From assembly GCA_027492205.1 (NCBI GenBank), contig JAOZFN010000011.1, forward strand, positions 62,001 through 126,000: 64,000 nucleotides of DNA, read 5' to 3'. Position 1 is the stretch's first letter. Every line of letters begins with the position of its first letter. The notes beneath the pieces are model-generated. The model did no database searches, was not told where the DNA came from, and saw only the letters and a list, made by a program, of their open reading frames with translations. The stretch is from Thermoproteota archaeon (GTDB lineage: Archaea; Korarchaeota; Korarchaeia; Korarchaeales; Korarchaeaceae). Below, one piece after another: positions 1 through 7,813 of the stretch. Position numbers and translations under genes: made by a program.

Positions 1-1
1 G

Positions 2-271
2 AAGATCCTCGGCCCGGGAGATCTCGTGGACAAGGAGAGGCTCCTAAGGGCCCAAGAGAAGATTACGAGGCTGCTGGAGAAAGCGGGCAGCTCCAGGGAC
101 CGGGCCCAGCTCGAGAGGCTCGCCAGGCTCATAGGCAGGATCCTGAACGCCAGGGTCACGTTCGAGAAGGTGGCCGCCGTGATGGAGGTTGACTCGGAGG
201 AGGAGCTCGTCTACGACCTGAGCGTCGAAAGGCGCGAGAACTTCCTGGCTAACGGCGTCTTCGTCCACAAC
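2..271 (+). other. C-terminal segment of an intein (blocks F and G)
   Basis: The translated segment has the order of intein blocks F and G: a VTFEKVAAV stretch, then VYDLSVERRENF, and at the splice junction GVFVHN followed by Ser. His-Asn at the end and Ser at +1 are the usual C-terminal splicing residues; Asn is encoded at nt 269-271 and the +1 Ser at nt 272-274. The insertion falls just before the residues that close a Walker A loop, a common intein site in P-loop ATPases. The N-terminal blocks and any homing endonuclease lie outside the window. Confidence 0.88.
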
Positions 272-1273
272 AGCAGCTTCACGCTGAACCTGATCAGGAG
301 GGGCATGGAGGTCAACCCCAGCCCAAGGTTCCTGATACTCGACAGGAGGGGGGAGTACGAGGGCCTCGCCGACCTGGGCGGGACCGTGATGGAGTACAGG
401 GCCTTCCTACCGACGTCGGGCGCCCTCAGGCCGGAGGACGTCGCCCGCAGGGCCGGGCTAGACAGGGGGACCAGGGCGTGGGAGCTGACCGTGATGGCGG
501 CCGAGGAGGCTGCGGCTGCGGGGGACGCGACCGTGGACGGCATAATCTCGAGGGCTCGAGCCCTGGCCGCCAGGATGGCCCTCAGGGACAGGACGCACCT
601 CCTCCGCCGCCTCGAGGCGAGGCTCAGGAGGGCCGCCCACGATATAGAGAGGTCCAGGGGGGAGGGCGTCGACGTGGTGAAGGTCCTCAGGGAATTCCCG
701 GCGGTGGTGGTCGACCTGAGCCTCGACAACCACTACGACGACCAGTTTGTGGCCCTCCGCAGTATGATCAGGAGGCTGGTGTCGCACGCGGTCGGCAGGA
801 GGAAGGCCGGGGACTTCGCAGCCATAGTGGTGGTGGAGGAGGCCCAGTACCTCGCCCCGGAGAGAGGGTCGCCGGTGGTGGGCGACCCCTACGGCTCCGG
901 CGTGGCGTCGGCCCTGACCGAGGCCATCAGCCAGGCCGGGGGATACAACCTAGGGTTCGTCGTGGTGACGCAGAGGCCGAGCTACGTGTCCAAGGGGGTC
1001 ATCAGCCAGTGCAACACAGTCGCCGCCTTCAGGCTGCAGAGCGGAAACGACCAAGAGGCTATAGCCAAGTACACCGAGGCGGGCGAGGCAGTGGTCAGGT
1101 TCCTGCCGTCCCTCAGGGACCACGAGGCGGTCGTGTGGGGAATGGCCAGCCCGATCCCATTCCCCGTCCTGGTCAGGGTGGAGGTGGAGGCCTTCCCGTC
1201 AAAGGCCTCGGCGAGGCCCAGCGAGGCCTGGAGGAGGATGGCCAGGGCCCAGGGGGGGCCGGGGCCGAGGTGA
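2..1273 (+). CDS. HerA-type (DUF87) ATPase with intein, 5' end outside window
   Basis: The reading frame is open from the left edge, so the start lies upstream. The first 90 codons are the C-terminal part of an intein; the rest is a RecA/FtsK-like ATPase of the HerA/DUF87 group. HerA proteins are hexameric DNA translocases that work with NurA nuclease in end resection; other DUF87 members have different roles. Directly after the intein comes a Ser-Ser-Phe-Thr segment like the end of a Walker A loop. Further on are LDRRGEY (near nt 350), a Walker B VVVEEAQYL (nt 826-852) and a TQRPS motif (near nt 970) typical of HerA. About 333 extein residues lie in the window. Whether it is true HerA or a relative cannot be decided without the N-terminal half. 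Confidence 0.85.
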   Translation, partial: KILGPGDLVDKERLLRAQEKITRLLEKAGSSRDRAQLERLARLIGRILNARVTFEKVAAVMEVDSEEELVYDLSVERRENFLANGVFVHNSSFTLNLIRRGMEVNPSPRFLILDRRGEYEGLADLGGTVMEYRAFLPTSGALRPEDVARRAGLDRGTRAWELTVMAAEEAAAAGDATVDGIISRARALAARMALRDRTHLLRRLEARLRRAAHDIERSRGEGVDVVKVLREFPAVVVDLSLDNHYDDQFVALRSMIRRLVSHAVGRRKAGDFAAIVVVEEAQYLAPERGSPVVGDPYGSGVASALTEAISQAGGYNLGFVVVTQRPSYVSKGVISQCNTVAAFRLQSGNDQEAIAKYTEAGEAVVRFLPSLRDHEAVVWGMASPIPFPVLVRVEVEAFPSKASARPSEAWRRMARAQGGPGPR

Positions 1274-1433
1274 GGCGGTCAGACGAACCTCGCGGCGGGA
1301 CTGCCAGGAGAACTCTCAAGTAACTTCTTTGAGTTTTTGCATTACAGAAGTTATTTATTTTTTTGTTTCAACGCGGAGCCTGAAATTGCCGAAACCCTTA
1401 AAAGGAAGATCGGAGACATCTCCCGGGACCCGC

Positions 1434-4400
1434 ATGAGGTCACGGCTTCAGAGAGCTTTCTGGGCCGCGGTCCCCATCCTCGTCTTCGTTGCGGGTTCGC
1501 CCCTCCTAACTGGGGGGGCGTACGGGCCGGTCAACGGGCAGCCATCGCCCGATACGTCCGCAGTGACCCCCGTTGACGGAAGCGTGAGAGAAGCGAGGGT
1601 GCTGGGGCAGAGTGTGGGGGAGCCGGGCGGGTACCCCTTCGCCGGCTGGTACACGGACTCCGTCGCCGTAGACGAAGCAGGAGACACGGCGATCTTCGCT
1701 TGGGTCTCGGTAGACAGTCAGGGAGACAGAGACGCGGTCTATCTGATGTTTATGAGGTTCGGCGAGTGGAACGCGACGAAGAGGGTGGAGAGGGCCGCCC
1801 TCTGGGAGGACGTCGTGAGCCTAGACTCCATCGCCGTGGGGGGCGGCGTGATCCTCGTGACGATGACCGAGACCGAGTCTGATGGCTCTCAGACCGACGT
1901 CTACGCGTCCATTTTCACAACGGACGGGCAGCACGTGTGGAGCGGCCTGGTGGCCGACACGGTTGACGTGTACGATGAGTACAGCAGGTCCTGCTGGGTT
2001 TCTGGATGGAATAAGTTCCTGGTGGTGTGGTGGAACGGGCTCGACCACCACGTGTACGGGAGGACGGTGGCCCCAGACGGTACGCTCGGGGCGATCATCG
2101 ACATCACGGACACCGACTCCGGGACCTCCATGAGCTGGAGGGACGCCGATCAGATTCTCTGCGTTGGAGGGTCTGACAAGGCCCTCGTCATATACAGGTA
2201 CCTGGACTCTTTGGGGGACTTCGGCGCGTACGCCAGGTTCGTCAGGTCTGACGGATCCGTCAGCTCCTACGTATCCGTGTACGACTACTACGCGTCGGAT
2301 GAGATGTTGGGCGTGAGGGGGGACTACCTCTCAGGGTACTTCCTAGTCCCCTTCATCTCCGGGGGTAAGGTTGGGTACGCGGTCCTTGGCGAGTCAGGGG
2401 AGAACAGGGAGTACTACACCAGCTATCCCTTCCTGGGAGACGGCAGACACCCTTACGCCATTTCGGCGGGAGATAGGTTCGTCCTAGCTTGGATCTCGGC
2501 CTCCAACAACGGGGATGTGGTCGTGGGCAATGTGGATCCCGACACCTGGGGCATAAGCTCCATCACGGTCGAGTCCACTTCGGAGCGCGCGGAGCACCCG
2601 ATCGTGGCCAGCGACCAGGCGGAGGGGAAGTACCTCTTGGTGTGGACGGGCGGACCCGCGCCAGGGGAGTACGACGTCAAGTACGCGGTTCTCAGTGCTC
2701 AGGATCCAGATCAGGCGCCCTCAATCTCCTCGGGGCCCAACACGCTCGTCTCGGATCAGAGAGACCAGGTTGCCGACGCCCTGGGGCTAGTCGCCTCTGA
2801 CAAGTTCGCGGTCCTCTTCAGGGACTGGAGGGACGGGGAGGTCGACCTTTCCGCATTCGTGTCTCTACCGTCTGCCGAGCCCGCTGGCTCGGTGGATCCC
2901 TACTTCCTGCCAGCCCAGGGCGCCGAATACAAGGCGCGGCTCATCGACCTCATAGAATCTTCCTCCTTCGAGGTTTACGCTGCCGTGGCCTTCTTCCAAG
3001 ACCTGGAGGTCGCAGAGGCCCTCGCCGACGCCCACGACAGGGGCGTAGACGTCAGGGTGATCGTGGACGACTCTCCCAACAACACGGATGTCGTGAACCT
3101 CCTGACCGCCCGTGGGGTTCCGGTCATCGACGACTCCTCGCTGGGAGATCCCGACCACATCATGCACGACAAGTTCGTCGTGATCGACCGGGCCTGGCTT
3201 GTGGTGGCCACCACCAACTTGATCCCCGAGGACCTCACCACGAACAACAACACGGCCGTCCTGATCGAGGCCACCGCCCCGGCCTATCACTACAGGCGGG
3301 AGTTCCTCCAAATGTGGAACGGCGGCATCGGGAGGTTCGGCGTGGAGAAAGAGGACGACATGAGCTTCATCTCCCTCCTCAGCCTGGGGGGGAGGACCCT
3401 GCGGGTCGAGGGGTACTTCAACCCGACCGACTACGGCTACAGGACCAAGATCCCGGACCACATATCTTGGTACGTCAACAGGTCATCGGACCGCATCTAC
3501 TTCGCCTCCTACATATTCACCACCAGCTGGACGGTTGACCCCGTAGCCGACGCCCTCGAATCCAGGTTCGCGGCGGGGGTCCAGGTGAGGGGCGTCATGG
3601 ACGAGACGATGAACCTGAACACCCCGGGTAGGAGGTGCTACGAACTCATGGGCGCCGGGATACCGGTAGCCTATCCCCACATCTACCCCCACTACATGCA
3701 CGACAAGGTATTCTCCGTGGACGGCACCGTGGCCATCCTGGGGAGCTACAACCCCACGGGCTCGGCGACGCTCGTTCACGACGAGAACCTCCTGGTCCTG
3801 GTCGATCCGGACCCCTCCGGGATCGCGGCCGGCGTGGAGGGCCACGTCTCGGCCATGTTCGACCAGTGGTTCAGCCCCGACTACTCCTGGAGGTCTGCCC
3901 ACCTGACGATAAACAGGGTCGCGTTCAGGCCCGACGCGTCTGGCCAGCCGAACCTGGAGTGGGTCACCCTGTACAACCCCACCGGCAGGCCCGTGGCGCT
4001 CGGAAGACTGGGCCTTGGCGATATCGACGACCTCTTCAGCGACGCCGACGACGGCCTCTACCAGTTCCCGCCGGGCTACTCCGCGCCGGGCGGGGGGTAC
4101 GTCGTGGTCGCCTATCGGGCCTCCGACTTCGAGTCCGTTTACGGCTTTGCCCCGGACTTCGAGATCGTAGACACCGATCCCACGGTCCCGGACATGATAA
4201 AGATTCGGCCGGGGGACTTCTCGGGTTCCTGGGACCTCTCTGACGCTGGAGACGAGGTTGTACTGGTGGAGATCTCCGACGACTTCATCAAGGTGATCGA
4301 CGCGGCCTGGTACGGGTCCAGCGCATACCTCCCGTCTCCCCCGTCACCCCTGGACATCACGGGGATCCAGTTCGGCGGGTTCAGGGAGAGGGTGGACGGG

Positions 4401-4583
4401 GTCTACGACGTGGACCCCAACGAGAGGTATTCGCTGGCGAGCTTCCCGGACGTATCTCAGTTTGACCCCAAGCCCATGCCCGTCGGTGGTCGAATCGCGG
4501 CCGCCTGGACCCCCGCCAGGGTGATCACGCTAGTCGGCGCGGCCGCCGCGGCCTGGTTCCTGGCGAGGTCCAGGAGGGGGTGA
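1434..4583 (+). CDS. Secreted phospholipase-D-superfamily protein with lamin-tail domain
   Basis: A product of 1049 residues. It begins with a signal peptide (MRSRLQRAFW, then a hydrophobic run to about residue 30). Residues 40-480 look like a beta-rich repeat region similar to sugar-lectin or propeller modules. Two HKD half-sites follow, HDKFVVID with His near residue 578 and HDKVFSVD with His near 756, each with downstream Asn/Ser-Tyr motifs as in the PLD superfamily. From about residue 823 a lamin-tail-like domain (LTINRVAFRP, EWVTLYNPTG) follows, and a C-terminal hydrophobic anchor ends in Arg-rich residues. PLD enzymes cut phosphodiesters; an extracellular nuclease or phospholipase role is inferred. 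ATG 1434 is chosen over an in-frame codon at 1329 because a TATA-like cttaaaa lies near 1397-1403 and the signal peptide starts there. Confidence 0.88.
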   Translation: MRSRLQRAFWAAVPILVFVAGSPLLTGGAYGPVNGQPSPDTSAVTPVDGSVREARVLGQSVGEPGGYPFAGWYTDSVAVDEAGDTAIFAWVSVDSQGDRDAVYLMFMRFGEWNATKRVERAALWEDVVSLDSIAVGGGVILVTMTETESDGSQTDVYASIFTTDGQHVWSGLVADTVDVYDEYSRSCWVSGWNKFLVVWWNGLDHHVYGRTVAPDGTLGAIIDITDTDSGTSMSWRDADQILCVGGSDKALVIYRYLDSLGDFGAYARFVRSDGSVSSYVSVYDYYASDEMLGVRGDYLSGYFLVPFISGGKVGYAVLGESGENREYYTSYPFLGDGRHPYAISAGDRFVLAWISASNNGDVVVGNVDPDTWGISSITVESTSERAEHPIVASDQAEGKYLLVWTGGPAPGEYDVKYAVLSAQDPDQAPSISSGPNTLVSDQRDQVADALGLVASDKFAVLFRDWRDGEVDLSAFVSLPSAEPAGSVDPYFLPAQGAEYKARLIDLIESSSFEVYAAVAFFQDLEVAEALADAHDRGVDVRVIVDDSPNNTDVVNLLTARGVPVIDDSSLGDPDHIMHDKFVVIDRAWLVVATTNLIPEDLTTNNNTAVLIEATAPAYHYRREFLQMWNGGIGRFGVEKEDDMSFISLLSLGGRTLRVEGYFNPTDYGYRTKIPDHISWYVNRSSDRIYFASYIFTTSWTVDPVADALESRFAAGVQVRGVMDETMNLNTPGRRCYELMGAGIPVAYPHIYPHYMHDKVFSVDGTVAILGSYNPTGSATLVHDENLLVLVDPDPSGIAAGVEGHVSAMFDQWFSPDYSWRSAHLTINRVAFRPDASGQPNLEWVTLYNPTGRPVALGRLGLGDIDDLFSDADDGLYQFPPGYSAPGGGYVVVAYRASDFESVYGFAPDFEIVDTDPTVPDMIKIRPGDFSGSWDLSDAGDEVVLVEISDDFIKVIDAAWYGSSAYLPSPPSPLDITGIQFGGFRERVDGVYDVDPNERYSLASFPDVSQFDPKPMPVGGRIAAAWTPARVITLVGAAAAAWFLARSRRG

Positions 4584-4613
4584 GGCTCGAGCCTCACCCC
4601 CCATCAACTTTTT
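4576..4613 (+). terminator. Perfect palindrome with T-run after the PLD gene
   Basis: Two 13-base arms (4576-4588 and 4589-4601) are exact reverse complements with no spacer and include the stop codon of the PLD gene. A T5 run follows at 4609-4613. The layout is that of a hairpin terminator. Confidence 0.7.
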
Positions 4614-4647
4614 GTCAACGGGTTGCTCGAGGGGTCGGTGACGGAGT

Positions 4648-5067
4648 ATGGCGACTTGGCTCTTCTACGCCCTGCTCTCGGCGATCTTCGCCGGCCTGGT
4701 TGGAGTGGTGGGTAAGATAGGCGTCGAGGAGGTCGATCCGATAACCGCCACGGCGATTAGGGCCGTCATAATGGCCATACTCTCGGCGCTTTTCGCGGCG
4801 GCGATCGGGAGGACCGACCTGAGCAAGGTGGACGCCAGGGCCTTGGGATTCATAGCCCTGGCTGGCCTCTTCGGAGCCTCCTCCTGGATGGCCTACTTCA
4901 AGGCCCTCAGCGTGGGCGAGGCGTCGAGGGTCATCCCCATCGACAGGACCAGCGTCGTCTTCGGGGTCGTGCTCGCGGCCCTCGTGCTCGGAGAGAGGCT
5001 GACGCTGCCGAAGGTGGTCGGGAGCCTCTTGATAGTGGTGGGCGCTATCATCGTCTCCATGTTCTGA
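4648..5067 (+). CDS. EamA-family half-size membrane transporter
   Basis: A 139-residue membrane protein with about four or five hydrophobic helices. The C-terminal half has the EamA signature: an Ala/Gly-rich helix, then VIPIDRTSVVFGVVLAALVLGERLT, read here only as the pattern PIDRTSVV followed by LGERLT. This is a single EamA unit; full-length drug/metabolite transporters have two, so it probably works as a dimer. Its substrate cannot be told. The ATG at 4648 follows a weak GGTGA-like site. The next gene starts 22 bases after its stop, so the two may be co-transcribed. Confidence 0.85.
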   Translation: MATWLFYALLSAIFAGLVGVVGKIGVEEVDPITATAIRAVIMAILSALFAAAIGRTDLSKVDARALGFIALAGLFGASSWMAYFKALSVGEASRVIPIDRTSVVFGVVLAALVLGERLTLPKVVGSLLIVVGAIIVSMF

Positions 5068-5088
5068 GGGCTGAGAAGAGGACCCAAC

Positions 5089-5367
5089 TTGACCCGACGC
5101 AGGCGAGCCGGGGCCAGGAAGGGAAAGGCCGAGATAAGGGAGATACTGAGCGCCATGCTGTGGAAGCCGGGTGAGAGGCCCGAGGAGTACGAGATAGTGT
5201 ACATCTCCAGGGGGACGGAGACCGGCCTGGGGTCTGTCAGGGGGAGCGACCTCCTGAAGGTGAGGTCGGACAGGATGGTGCTCCCGGACGGGACGGTCAT
5301 TCCCCTCCACAGGGTGGTCCAGGTGAGGGTGAGGGGGAGGGTGGTCTGGGAGCGCGGGGTCGGGTGA
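5089..5367 (+). CDS. DUF504 / UPF0248 family protein
   Basis: A 92-residue basic protein. The body (KAEIREILSAMLW, YEIVYISRG, then IPLHRVVQV) matches the archaeal UPF0248/DUF504 family, whose members are small and poorly characterised; some occur fused to RNA-processing domains. The start is a TTG at 5089 just downstream of the EamA gene, and the protein begins with a run of Arg and Lys that would suit nucleic-acid binding. Function is not known; assignment is by motif pattern. Confidence 0.75.
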   Translation: MTRRRRAGARKGKAEIREILSAMLWKPGERPEEYEIVYISRGTETGLGSVRGSDLLKVRSDRMVLPDGTVIPLHRVVQVRVRGRVVWERGVG

Positions 5368-5403
5368 CGCCGCCCTCCGCGGATCTGGGACCGCCCGGCG
5401 AAG

Positions 5404-6588
5404 TTACAGGAGCTTGAGGGCCTCCTCCGCCAGCTTCTCGCCAAGCTCGCGCGCAGCCCTGAGGTCCTCGTCCCCCGGCGTCCCCCTGACGGCCAGCTCC
5501 CCGACTATCGGCAGCTTCAGCCCCTCTACCACCTCCCTGACGACCCTGAGCGCCCCGCCGCCCCACCCGTAGGAGCCCAGGAGCGCCACTACCTTGTTCT
5601 TGGGCTTGTACTCCGAGAGCAGGTCGAGGTAGAAGGTCACCCCAAGGAAGGGCCTGGCGTTGTGGGTGCTCGACGCTATGACCAGCGCGGCCGACTCCAG
5701 CGTCTCCGAAAGGAGGTCGTCGTAGTCGGCCTCCGCCGTGTCCATGGCCACGACCTCGAACCCCTTGCCCCTCAGACCCTCTGCCGCGGCCTCCGCGAGC
5801 CTCTGCGTGCGCTCGTACTGGCTGCCAAGCACTATCAGGGCCCTCTTGAGGGGGGTCCAGGACGTCCATCTCTCGTAGGTCTTCAGGACGGACTCGACGT
5901 CCCTGTGGAGGGCCCCGTGTCCCGGCGCTATGAGCCTCGGAGAGATCTCCCTGACCTTGGCCACCGCCTTGGCCACCATGGCCGAGTAGACCATCAGGAT
6001 GGAGGAGTAGTAGTCCCTCAGCTCGAAGCCACCCGGGTCCTCGTCGTGGTAGACGGCCGCGCTGGCCCCGTGCGAGCCGAAGAGGTCGCACGTGAAGAGG
6101 ACCCCCTCCTCCTCAAGCAGCGTCATCATGGTGTCTGGCCAGTGCACGAAGGGGGCCGAGACGAACCTGAGGGTCCTGTCCCCGAGGCTGATCGCCTCCC
6201 CGTCCGCCACGGGCTTAGACCTGTCGGCCGGGTAGCTGGAGAGGGAGGTCCCTATCTGAATCGCCTGCCTCGTGCCCACCAGCCTCGCCTTGGGGGCCCT
6301 CCTCAAGACCTCGGCGAGGGTGCCCGAGTGGTCGGGCTCCGTGTGCTGAGAGACGACCAGGGTGATCTCTGAGGGATCCACAACCGTCTCGAGCGCCTCC
6401 CAGAACGCGTCCGAGACCCGCTCATCGGCGCCGTCTATGAGAGCAACTCCCTCAGACCCCTTGACCACGTAGAAGTTATAGGACGTTCCCTTTGGGATGG
6501 GCCAGAAGTTCTCGAACCTCTTGAACGTGGTGTTGAGAACCCTGACGAGGGTGACCCCCGGGGCGACCTCGGCCTTGATCCAGCCCAA
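5404..6588 (-). CDS. fprA: Flavodiiron protein (F420H2 oxidase / A-type flavoprotein)
   Basis: The 394-residue protein has an N-terminal metallo-beta-lactamase diiron domain and a C-terminal flavodoxin domain. Diiron ligands are visible: HTEPDH (His82, Glu84, Asp86, His87), His149 in FVHWPD, Asp168 in TCDLFG and a His in APGHGALH near 225. The flavodoxin part begins near residue 250 with LIVLGSQYERTQ. Family members reduce O2 to water (or NO to N2O) in the cytoplasm; in methanogens F420H2 is the donor. The TTG start is supported by a GGTGG site and a TATA-like element at 6617-6631 shared with the divergent sfsA. With the bd oxidase and peroxiredoxin nearby it points to oxygen defence. Confidence 0.93.
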   Translation of the reverse strand: MGWIKAEVAPGVTLVRVLNTTFKRFENFWPIPKGTSYNFYVVKGSEGVALIDGADERVSDAFWEALETVVDPSEITLVVSQHTEPDHSGTLAEVLRRAPKARLVGTRQAIQIGTSLSSYPADRSKPVADGEAISLGDRTLRFVSAPFVHWPDTMMTLLEEEGVLFTCDLFGSHGASAAVYHDEDPGGFELRDYYSSILMVYSAMVAKAVAKVREISPRLIAPGHGALHRDVESVLKTYERWTSWTPLKRALIVLGSQYERTQRLAEAAAEGLRGKGFEVVAMDTAEADYDDLLSETLESAALVIASSTHNARPFLGVTFYLDLLSEYKPKNKVVALLGSYGWGGGALRVVREVVEGLKLPIVGELAVRGTPGDEDLRAARELGEKLAEEALKLL

Positions 6589-6616
6589 GCTTCCACCGGG
6601 CGTCGGAGGCCGACAA

Positions 6617-6631
6617 ACCTGAAAAAATTTA
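6617..6631. promoter_or_regulatory. Shared divergent promoter of fprA and sfsA
   Basis: The only AT-rich patch between the two genes (gaaaaaattta) can serve as TATA box in both directions, about 25 bases before TTG 6651 on the plus strand and about 35 before TTG 6588 on the minus strand. Confidence 0.5.
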
Positions 6632-6650
6632 CACGCTGTTGTGGGGGACG

Positions 6651-7337
6651 TTGAGGATAGAGGGTCGGCTCGGGTTCGGGCGGTTCAGGTCGAGGCCGAA
6701 CAGGTTTACCGTGGTGCTCGAGACGTCGACGGGGACGAGGAGGTGCCACCTGAGGGATCCGGGCAGGCTGACCGAGATCCTGGTTACGGGGGCCAGGACC
6801 ATATTCTTGGAGAGGGGCGCCCCAGGGAGGAAGACGGACTGCGAGGTGCTCGCCGTGTGGTCGGGGGGCTGGTGGACCGTCGTGAACTCGGGCCTTCACA
6901 CGGAACTGGCCTCGGAGCTGATACTCTCGGGGGTGGTCCCGGAGCTCCCGGCCGACGCCCCCATCAGGAGGGAGGTCAGGTTTGGCGACAGCAGGGTCGA
7001 CCTCATGCTCGGCACCTCCCCGCCCACGCTTGTGGAGGTCAAGGGGTGCACGCTGGTGGTTGATGGGGTGGCCCTGTTCCCGGACGCGCCCACCGAGAGG
7101 GGCACCAGGCACGTCCTGAACCTCATCAGGGCCGTCCGCTCAGGAATGAGGGCCGCGGTGCTGTTCCTGGTGATGCGGCCCGACGCCGAGAGGCTGGAGC
7201 CGAACGAGGAGACCGACCCGAAGTTCGCGGGGGCCCTCAGGGCGGCCCGCCGGAGGGGGGTCGCGCTGCTCGCCCACAAGTTCAGGCTCAGGGGGAGGGT
7301 CATCGAGCCGGCGGGCAGCATACCCGTGGTGGCGTAG
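6651..7337 (+). CDS. sfsA: SfsA family protein
   Basis: About 228 residues matching the SfsA (sugar fermentation stimulation) family: a conserved RFTVVLE N-terminus, a CHLRDPGRLTEIL motif, VDLML, VEVKGCTL and FPDAPTERG followed by RHVLNLI. The fold joins an OB-like domain to a nuclease-like domain; DNA or RNA cleavage has been proposed for the family but its role is not settled. The in-frame TTG at 6639 lies only about 10 bases from the TATA-like element, so TTG 6651 (leaderless) is preferred. The gene is divergent to fprA and is followed by an unrelated small gene. Confidence 0.88.
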   Translation: MRIEGRLGFGRFRSRPNRFTVVLETSTGTRRCHLRDPGRLTEILVTGARTIFLERGAPGRKTDCEVLAVWSGGWWTVVNSGLHTELASELILSGVVPELPADAPIRREVRFGDSRVDLMLGTSPPTLVEVKGCTLVVDGVALFPDAPTERGTRHVLNLIRAVRSGMRAAVLFLVMRPDAERLEPNEETDPKFAGALRAARRRGVALLAHKFRLRGRVIEPAGSIPVVA

Positions 7338-7382
7338 CCCGCGGGGGGAGCCCTTATTAACCCCAGACGGGGGCCGCGCGGG

Positions 7383-7733
7383 ATGCGTGACTTGAAGGAG
7401 GCATTTGAGGAGGCCGTGAGGGGGTTCAACGAGTTCCGCAGTCCGGAGGCCGTGGCAGAGCTGATCCACGTTGAGGGAGACGTCGCGGTCGTCAGGATGA
7501 GGGGCCCCTTCTGCGCCTCCTGCGGCCTCTACGACTACTTCGAGGACCTCGCCTGGAGGGTCCGAGATCAGCTGGGCGACGAGGTCGTCGTCGAGGCCGT
7601 TGAAAGGGTGGGGCAGGATGAGTACCTGGCCCTCTACAGGGTGGGGGAGAGGGCGAAGGCCCTCAGGGAGCCCGAGGGGCTGACGGCCCACTTCGGACCG
7701 GGGAGGGTTGAGGACCAGCCCCGGAGGCGATAG
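7383..7733 (+). CDS. Small CxxC-containing protein of unknown function
   Basis: A 116-residue soluble protein. The single clear motif is GPFCASCGLYDYFED, a CxxC pair in the middle of the chain, followed by predicted helix and strands (EVVVEAVERV). It could bind metal or an Fe-S cluster, or act in redox; a NifU-like fold is possible but not shown. A TATA-like cttattaa at about 7353-7360 lies 25-30 bases before ATG 7383, consistent with a leaderless mRNA. It stands between sfsA and the bd-oxidase genes, with its own promoter on each side. Confidence 0.65.
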   Translation: MRDLKEAFEEAVRGFNEFRSPEAVAELIHVEGDVAVVRMRGPFCASCGLYDYFEDLAWRVRDQLGDEVVVEAVERVGQDEYLALYRVGERAKALREPEGLTAHFGPGRVEDQPRRR

Positions 7734-7748
7734 GCCCGGGAACGGGTT

Positions 7749-7787
7749 GGTTTGTAATTCTAACCGGATTAATTTAAATTAGAAACC
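7749..7787 (+). promoter_or_regulatory. cydA promoter with imperfect inverted repeat
   Basis: The arms ggtttgtaatt (7749-7759) and aattagaaacc (7777-7787) are reverse complements at 10 of 11 positions and enclose the TATA-like ttaatttaaatt (7769-7780). This fits an operator for a regulator that senses oxygen or redox state, but the regulator is not identified. Confidence 0.5.
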
Positions 7788-7813
7788 AGAGAGGCACGCG
7801 AACAGAGGTTGCC

